Shown here one piece after another: positions 59,941 through 64,000 of a stretch of DNA of 64,000 nucleotides; the first letter of the stretch is position 1, and each line of letters starts with the position of its first letter. The translations under genes were made by a program, and so were the position numbers. The notes below the pieces were generated by a model, which ran no database searches, had not been told where the DNA came from, and was given only the letters and a program-made list of their open reading frames with translations. Source of the DNA: Clostridia bacterium (GTDB lineage: Bacteria; Bacillota; Clostridia; Oscillospirales; Acutalibacteraceae); assembly GCA_017471765.1 (NCBI GenBank), contig JAFURT010000001.1, forward strand, positions 1 through 64,000, in the 5' to 3' direction.

Positions 59941-60336
59941 ATGCATAACACAGTATTAAGGCGATGGCGGCTGGCGGATATTGAGGCGGCTATCCACCGG
60001 GCGAAGGCCTATGCAGAGGCGCAGGAGGTACCGCTGACGGTTGAACGGCTGGCGGCAGAAATGGATATGGAGCTGTCTGTGTTCCGGCAGATAGCCGATG
60101 GGGAGATCATCGGCACCAGTCCCGTTATGATCGCCAAGGTTACCGCTATCCGGCGGGCGGCCGGGGAGGCAACTGCCAGCGTGATGGAGCATGCTCTTCG
60201 TCGAGGGACAAGCCCCAATATGCACATGCTGTACCTGAAAAATCATGCCGGCTATGATACGGATAAAGCCAGCCGGGCATCGGAGCCGACACGGCCACCG
60301 GTGCTGTTTGTGGGAGAGGAGGACATTCCAGACTAA
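59941..60336 (+). CDS. Terminase small subunit-like protein
   Basis: 131 residues. Helical with an HTH-like stretch (VERLAAEMDMELSVFRQIAD) and a C-terminal LKNHAGYDTDKAS similar to terminase small subunits, which bind the packaging site and hand DNA to TerL. GGAGGT precedes ATG. Placed two small genes before the large terminase, as expected. An alternative is an unrelated phage DNA-binding protein. Confidence 0.6.
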   Translation: MHNTVLRRWRLADIEAAIHRAKAYAEAQEVPLTVERLAAEMDMELSVFRQIADGEIIGTSPVMIAKVTAIRRAAGEATASVMEHALRRGTSPNMHMLYLKNHAGYDTDKASRASEPTRPPVLFVGEEDIPD

Positions 60337-60337
60337 C

Positions 60338-60508
60338 ATGGATGAACTGATGGATGTTTATAAGCGATCTATTCAGCAGTTGCAACAGCGGCACGAAAAA
60401 CTGACGAAAGAAATCAGTCTGTATGATAAACGTGTGGCTTTGCTGGAGGAGGAGATCGACGAATTGTATGAGGCGATGAGCATGATGCGCCGCCATATGA
60501 GGGATTGA
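60338..60508 (+). CDS. Small phage coiled-coil protein
   Basis: 56 residues from ATG 60338, one base after the previous stop: a heptad-rich helix (RSIQQLQQRHEKLTKEISLY, RVALLEEEIDELYEAM). Unknown role; possibly a partner of the terminase. It ends one base before the TerL start. Confidence 0.65.
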   Translation: MDELMDVYKRSIQQLQQRHEKLTKEISLYDKRVALLEEEIDELYEAMSMMRRHMRD

Positions 60509-60509
60509 T

Positions 60510-61790
60510 ATGGAGCCGGTCAAGGTGTATCTGCCTGAGGTGGTGGGTGGTGGATACCGGGCTTTCTGGGACTGCCGCCTGCGGTACCGGGTGGTCAAGG
60601 GCGGCAAGGCCTCGAAGAAATCCTCCACCACGGCGCTGTGGTATATTCTGCATCTGATGAAATACCCGGCGGCCAATCTGCTGGTGGTGCGGAATGTCTA
60701 CCGCACCCATGCAGACAGTACCTTTGCCCAGTTGCGGTGGGCCATTCGCCGGTTGGGGGTGGAGCATCTGTGGCGAGCTGTGCGGGAGCCGTTGGAGCTC
60801 TGCTACACGCCCACCGGGCAACGGATCCTGTTCCGGGGGCTTGACCATGTGGAAAAGCTGGCCTCCACCACCGTGGAGCAGGGGGTGCTGTGTTGGGTGT
60901 GGCTGGAGGAGGCCTTTGAGATTGCCCGGGAGGCGGATTTTGATATGCTTGACCTGTCCGTACCCCGGGGAGAGGTGCCGCCGCCCCTGTTCAAACAGAC
61001 AACGGTGACCTTTAACCCCTGGCATGAGGGGCATTGGCTGAAGAGTCGGTTTTTTGACCGGGAAAGCCCGGACGTGCTGGCCATCACCACCGACTATCGC
61101 TGCAATGAGTTCCTGGATGAGACCGACCGGCAAATCTACCAGCGTATGCGGGAGGAAAATCCCCGGAAATATGCTGTTGCCGGGCTGGGGGAATGGGGAC
61201 ACAGTGAGGGACTGGTGTTTGAAAACTGGCAGGTGGAGGCTTTTTCCGTAGAGGAACTGCGGCGGGAAGGTGTGCGGCATATCTTTGGGCTGGATTACGG
61301 CTATACCAATGACCCCACCGCCTTTATCGCCGCTGCTGTGGAGGAAGCCACCGGGCGGCTGTATATCTACGATGAGCATTACGAAAAGCGGATGCTCAAT
61401 GGGGATATTGCCGCCATGCTACAGCGCAAAGGCTATGGCAAGGAGCGTATCCGGGCGGACAGCGCGGAGCCAAAATCCAACGATGACCTGCGGCGGCTGG
61501 GCATCAGCCGTCTGCAACCGGCCGGAAAGGGGCAAAACTCCGTTATTGCCGGCATCAGCCGCCTGCAGGAGTACCGGATGGTGGTGCATCCCCGGTGTGT
61601 CCACACCCTGGCAGAGCTATCCGGCTATGTATGGGAGCAGGCGGGGGACGGTACCTTCTGCAACCGGCCCTGTGACAGGGATAACCATCTGATGGATGCT
61701 CTGCGGTATGCCATGGAGGACGTGCCCCGGTCTACCACGCAGACCGGACAAGTGTACCGGTACGGACTGCCGCGGGGCGGATGGCGATAG
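60510..61790 (+). CDS. Phage terminase large subunit (PBSX-type)
   Basis: 426 residues. A variant Walker A, VVKGGKASKKSST, lies near residue 29-40, Walker B is VLCWVWLEEAFE, and the nuclease domain has FGLDYGYTNDPTA, RADSAEPKSND and NHLMDALRYAM with the acidic metal ligands. This is the ATPase-nuclease that drives DNA into the prohead and cuts it. PBSX/SPP1-like terminases pack by headful. No frameshift. Confidence 0.92.
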   Translation: MEPVKVYLPEVVGGGYRAFWDCRLRYRVVKGGKASKKSSTTALWYILHLMKYPAANLLVVRNVYRTHADSTFAQLRWAIRRLGVEHLWRAVREPLELCYTPTGQRILFRGLDHVEKLASTTVEQGVLCWVWLEEAFEIAREADFDMLDLSVPRGEVPPPLFKQTTVTFNPWHEGHWLKSRFFDRESPDVLAITTDYRCNEFLDETDRQIYQRMREENPRKYAVAGLGEWGHSEGLVFENWQVEAFSVEELRREGVRHIFGLDYGYTNDPTAFIAAAVEEATGRLYIYDEHYEKRMLNGDIAAMLQRKGYGKERIRADSAEPKSNDDLRRLGISRLQPAGKGQNSVIAGISRLQEYRMVVHPRCVHTLAELSGYVWEQAGDGTFCNRPCDRDNHLMDALRYAMEDVPRSTTQTGQVYRYGLPRGGWR

Positions 61791-61802
61791 AAAGGAGACA
61801 AT

Positions 61803-62015
61803 ATGGCGTTTTGGATTGGTTGGTTTTGTGGCTTGGCCACGGCGGCTCTTGGGCTTCTGTGGCGGTGGCTACGCCGCACCGGTGTGGAAAAGCCGGTGGC
61901 GAAGCGACGATACGCACAGACCTGGCAGGAGACACGAAATTTTCTCTACTATGACGGGACGGTAATGCCTGTCAGCAAACACAAAAAGGAGGACAACAAT
62001 GGCAAAAAACACTAA
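61803..62015 (+). CDS. Small phage membrane protein
   Basis: 70 residues with one N-terminal membrane helix (FWIGWFCGLATAALGLLW) and a charged tail. AAAGGAG precedes ATG 61803. Overlaps the portal gene start by 17 bases. Unknown role. Confidence 0.6.
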   Translation: MAFWIGWFCGLATAALGLLWRWLRRTGVEKPVAKRRYAQTWQETRNFLYYDGTVMPVSKHKKEDNNGKKH

Positions 62016-63618
62016 ACGGCGTATTCCGCCTGCACAGGTACAGCAGGAATATCGGCAGGGGGTGGAATACAAGCGTCAGCTTGGTGCCCACGGAATGGCT
62101 GAGCAGAGCCGCATCAATGAGCGCTTCTATTCCGGTGACCAGTGGTATGGTGTGAACTGCGGGGACAGCCGTCCCCTGGTGCGGCACAATGTCATCAAGC
62201 GGATCGGTGACTATAAGATGGCAGTGGTGGGGGCGGCCCCTGTGTCGGTGCGCTACTCCGCCGAGGGGGTTGCTGATACCCCTGCTATCCGGGAGCAGGT
62301 GGAGGGGTATCGCCGGGCGCTTTGCCGGGGCGATAAAGCCACTGCCCCCACAGCGGCGGCGGTGAAGACCCAGGCGGCCGCCCGGGCACTGACGGATTAT
62401 TTCCAGACCACGGCAAAGCGGCTGAAGCTGGACTATCTCAAACAGCGGGTACTGCGGAATGCCTATATCGCCGGTACCGGCGTGCTGTACACTTACTGGA
62501 ATGACAGTGCTGGCACCGGCCAGTATGCGGATGACGCCTGCACGGCGCCCATCCGGGGCGATATGGCGGCTGAGGTGCTGGAAATTGAGCAGGTGTACAT
62601 GGGGGATGTGACGGTGGAAGACATCCAGCAACAGCCCTATGTGCTGATTGCCCAGCGCCAGCCGGTCAGTCGTATCCAGGCACTGGCCAAACGGCATGGC
62701 TGTCGAGACTGGGAGAGCATCCGTGGGGATGAGGCATCCGGCCGTAACGGCCACGCCACGCTGCTGACCCGCTTCTGGAAAGAGGTGGGGGAGGACGGCA
62801 TCTGCACCGTCCGTGCGATGCAGGTATGCGGTGACACCGCGGTGCGTGAGGCATGGAATATGGGGCTTCGGCTGTATCCCCTGGCGATGTTCCGCTGGGA
62901 GGAAAAACGGCATTGCTGTTACGGCGAGAGCGAGATTCCTCACCTGATCCCCAACCAGATTGCGATCAATCGCACCGTATCCGCCGGGGTGTGGGCGGTG
63001 ATGATGATGGGGATGCCCATCATGCTGGTGAATGGGGATGTGGTGACACAGCCCATCACCAATGACCCGGGACAGATCATTCCGGTGTATGGCTCGGCTG
63101 ACGAGCTCCGGGAGGCGGTGCGGTATGTGGATCCCCCGGCCTTTTCAGCCCAGCTGGACGCCAACGTGCAGAGCCTCATCAGCGATACCATGACCCAGGC
63201 GGGCGTGAGCAGTACCCTTTTGGGTGATGTGAAGCCCAACAACACCTCGGCTATTATCGCCGTGCGGGAGGCATCCCTGATGCCTCTGCAGATGATGCAA
63301 AACCGTTTCTACACCTTCATCGAGGAGGTGGCTCGCATTTGGGCGGAATTCTGGCTGACCATGTATGGTAGCCGGGGACTCCGCATCGAGGAGGAGCAGG
63401 GGGTCTGGTATATGCCCTTTGATGGGGCACAGTACCGGGCGCTGTTACCTGAACTGCGAGTGGACGTAGGCAGTGGTGATGCGTACAGTGAGACCCGTGT
63501 CACCGAGACACTGGATAACCTGTACAAGAACGGTATCATCACCGCAAAACAGTATCTCAGCCGCCTGCCCAGCGGAGCCGTCCCCAGATTGGATTCGCTG
63601 TTGCAGGAGCTGGCATAA
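61999..63618 (+). CDS. Phage portal protein (SPP1 gp6-like)
   Basis: 539 residues. It begins with a basic segment, then INERFYSGDQWYGV and HNVIKRIGDYKMAVVGAAPV, the opening typical of the SPP1 gp6/PBSX-like portal family, with a long helical region and YRALLPELRVDVGSGDAYSE near the end. Portals form the twelve-fold ring at one head vertex through which DNA passes. Directly after the terminase, as expected. Confidence 0.9.
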   Translation: MAKNTKRRIPPAQVQQEYRQGVEYKRQLGAHGMAEQSRINERFYSGDQWYGVNCGDSRPLVRHNVIKRIGDYKMAVVGAAPVSVRYSAEGVADTPAIREQVEGYRRALCRGDKATAPTAAAVKTQAAARALTDYFQTTAKRLKLDYLKQRVLRNAYIAGTGVLYTYWNDSAGTGQYADDACTAPIRGDMAAEVLEIEQVYMGDVTVEDIQQQPYVLIAQRQPVSRIQALAKRHGCRDWESIRGDEASGRNGHATLLTRFWKEVGEDGICTVRAMQVCGDTAVREAWNMGLRLYPLAMFRWEEKRHCCYGESEIPHLIPNQIAINRTVSAGVWAVMMMGMPIMLVNGDVVTQPITNDPGQIIPVYGSADELREAVRYVDPPAFSAQLDANVQSLISDTMTQAGVSSTLLGDVKPNNTSAIIAVREASLMPLQMMQNRFYTFIEEVARIWAEFWLTMYGSRGLRIEEEQGVWYMPFDGAQYRALLPELRVDVGSGDAYSETRVTETLDNLYKNGIITAKQYLSRLPSGAVPRLDSLLQELA

Positions 63619-63675
63619 ATTCTCTCACCCCACCCTTATCCGAAGGGAGGTGAACGATATGAAGGAGGAGTAGCC

Positions 63676-64000
63676 ATGAACCCAAGCGAGCAGGAGCCGA
63701 TTATTGCCACGACCGAGCCGGAGGTGCCGGTGAGCGAACCCGATATAGCCCCCCCGGAGACGGATGTGACCGATCGGCTGGCGGCAGATTTTTTGCAGCT
63801 TACGGAGGAATTCCCCGCACTGCAAAGCCCTGCCCAATTGCCGGATGCGGTGCTGGATATGGCGGCGGAGGAAGCAATTCCTTTGCTGGATGCCTATCTG
63901 CGCTACCGCTGGCAGGAAGAAAAAAAGGTGCAGGCCGCTACCCGGCAGGCTGAGGAGGCGGCACGGCGTTCAGCCGGGTCACTCTCTGCCGGAGCACAGC
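63676..64000 (+). CDS. Probable phage scaffold protein, 3' end outside window
   Basis: About 108 codons visible. Acidic and Pro-rich start (EPIIATTEPEVPVSEPDIAP), then helical with charged residues (RYRWQEEKKVQAATRQAEEA), the composition and position of scaffold proteins that guide prohead assembly. GGAGG precedes ATG 63676. Runs past base 64000, so the assignment rests on order and composition. Confidence 0.6.
   Translation, partial: MNPSEQEPIIATTEPEVPVSEPDIAPPETDVTDRLAADFLQLTEEFPALQSPAQLPDAVLDMAAEEAIPLLDAYLRYRWQEEKKVQAATRQAEEAARRSAGSLSAGAQ

Noticed and set aside
58810..64000. Integrase or att site for the prophage
   Set aside because: No integrase-like gene and no tRNA or duplicated att core could be seen in the window; the left limit near 58815 is only inferred from gene content.
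1..64000. CRISPR array, rRNA or insertion sequence
   Set aside because: No regularly spaced short repeats, no rRNA-like stretches and no transposase-like protein were found.

Overview
The window looks like the chromosome of a Gram-positive anaerobe of the Clostridia, most like a gut Oscillospiraceae/Ruminococcaceae member (inference). Reasons: moderately high GC, strong AAGGAG-type ribosome binding sites, near-consensus TTGACA-N17-TATAAT promoters, a lipoteichoic-acid-synthase-like sulfatase, PcrA with its Gram-positive C-terminal tail, a Cys-rich protein behind a mother-cell-sigma-like promoter, Na+-pump decarboxylase subunits and many glycan-degrading enzymes.

Region by region. 1-13510: one long plus-strand operon for uptake or breakdown of a decorated glycan (DUF5107/TPR protein, metallo-beta-lactamase-fold enzyme, two esterase-like SGNH proteins, four glycoside-hydrolase-like proteins including GH20 and GH99-like, a metallophosphoesterase and a Gfo/Idh/MocA oxidoreductase). 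13822-16441: GH2 glycosidase with a divergent AraC regulator and a tandem operator. 16502-20149: MATE exporter and LTA-synthase-like protein (minus). 20455-24893: decarboxylase gamma and beta subunits, then pcrA. 25038-33849: phage-derived DNA, with a very long open frame made of MuF/large-polyvalent-protein modules joined by repeats, a Cys-rich putative spore protein, and a tail protein/holin/amidase module behind a promoter with a LexA (SOS) box. 34028-36039: glyA and clpP, each with a near-perfect promoter. 36092-46057: AAA+ ATPase, YbjN-like protein, then a tight gene run encoding a membrane Rossmann protein with a C-terminal RyR (ryanodine receptor) domain, a CASTOR/POLLUX-like two-TM ion channel, a TIR-TM-LRR receptor-like protein, a small unknown and a lipoprotein nuclease. 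46105-50392: lipase, cohesin-like surface protein, DUF4886, SDR and TIGR04076 proteins. 50429-58809: amino-sugar catabolism (GntR/UTRA regulator, GlcNAc-kinase-like, GH20-like hexosaminidase, class II aldolase, NagB-like deaminase, PIG-L deacetylase, AraC regulator). 58851-64000: left end of a prophage with a LexA-like S24 repressor, divergent SOS-box promoter, terminase, portal and a probable scaffold gene cut by the window edge.

The most interesting part is 38799-44734. TIR domains are NAD-consuming enzymes in many immune systems and can make cyclic ADP-ribose isomers; RyR domains belong to the eukaryotic channel that cyclic ADP-ribose acts on; and CASTOR/POLLUX are ion channels. Finding a transmembrane TIR-LRR protein, an RyR-domain membrane protein and a CASTOR/POLLUX-like channel in consecutive genes 22 bases apart suggests a bacterial sensor-messenger-channel circuit. 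The gene identities are read from sequence; the circuit is inference. A second notable point is that two phage modules 26 kb apart both sit behind strong promoters with LexA boxes, which may indicate a split or domesticated phage-like element.
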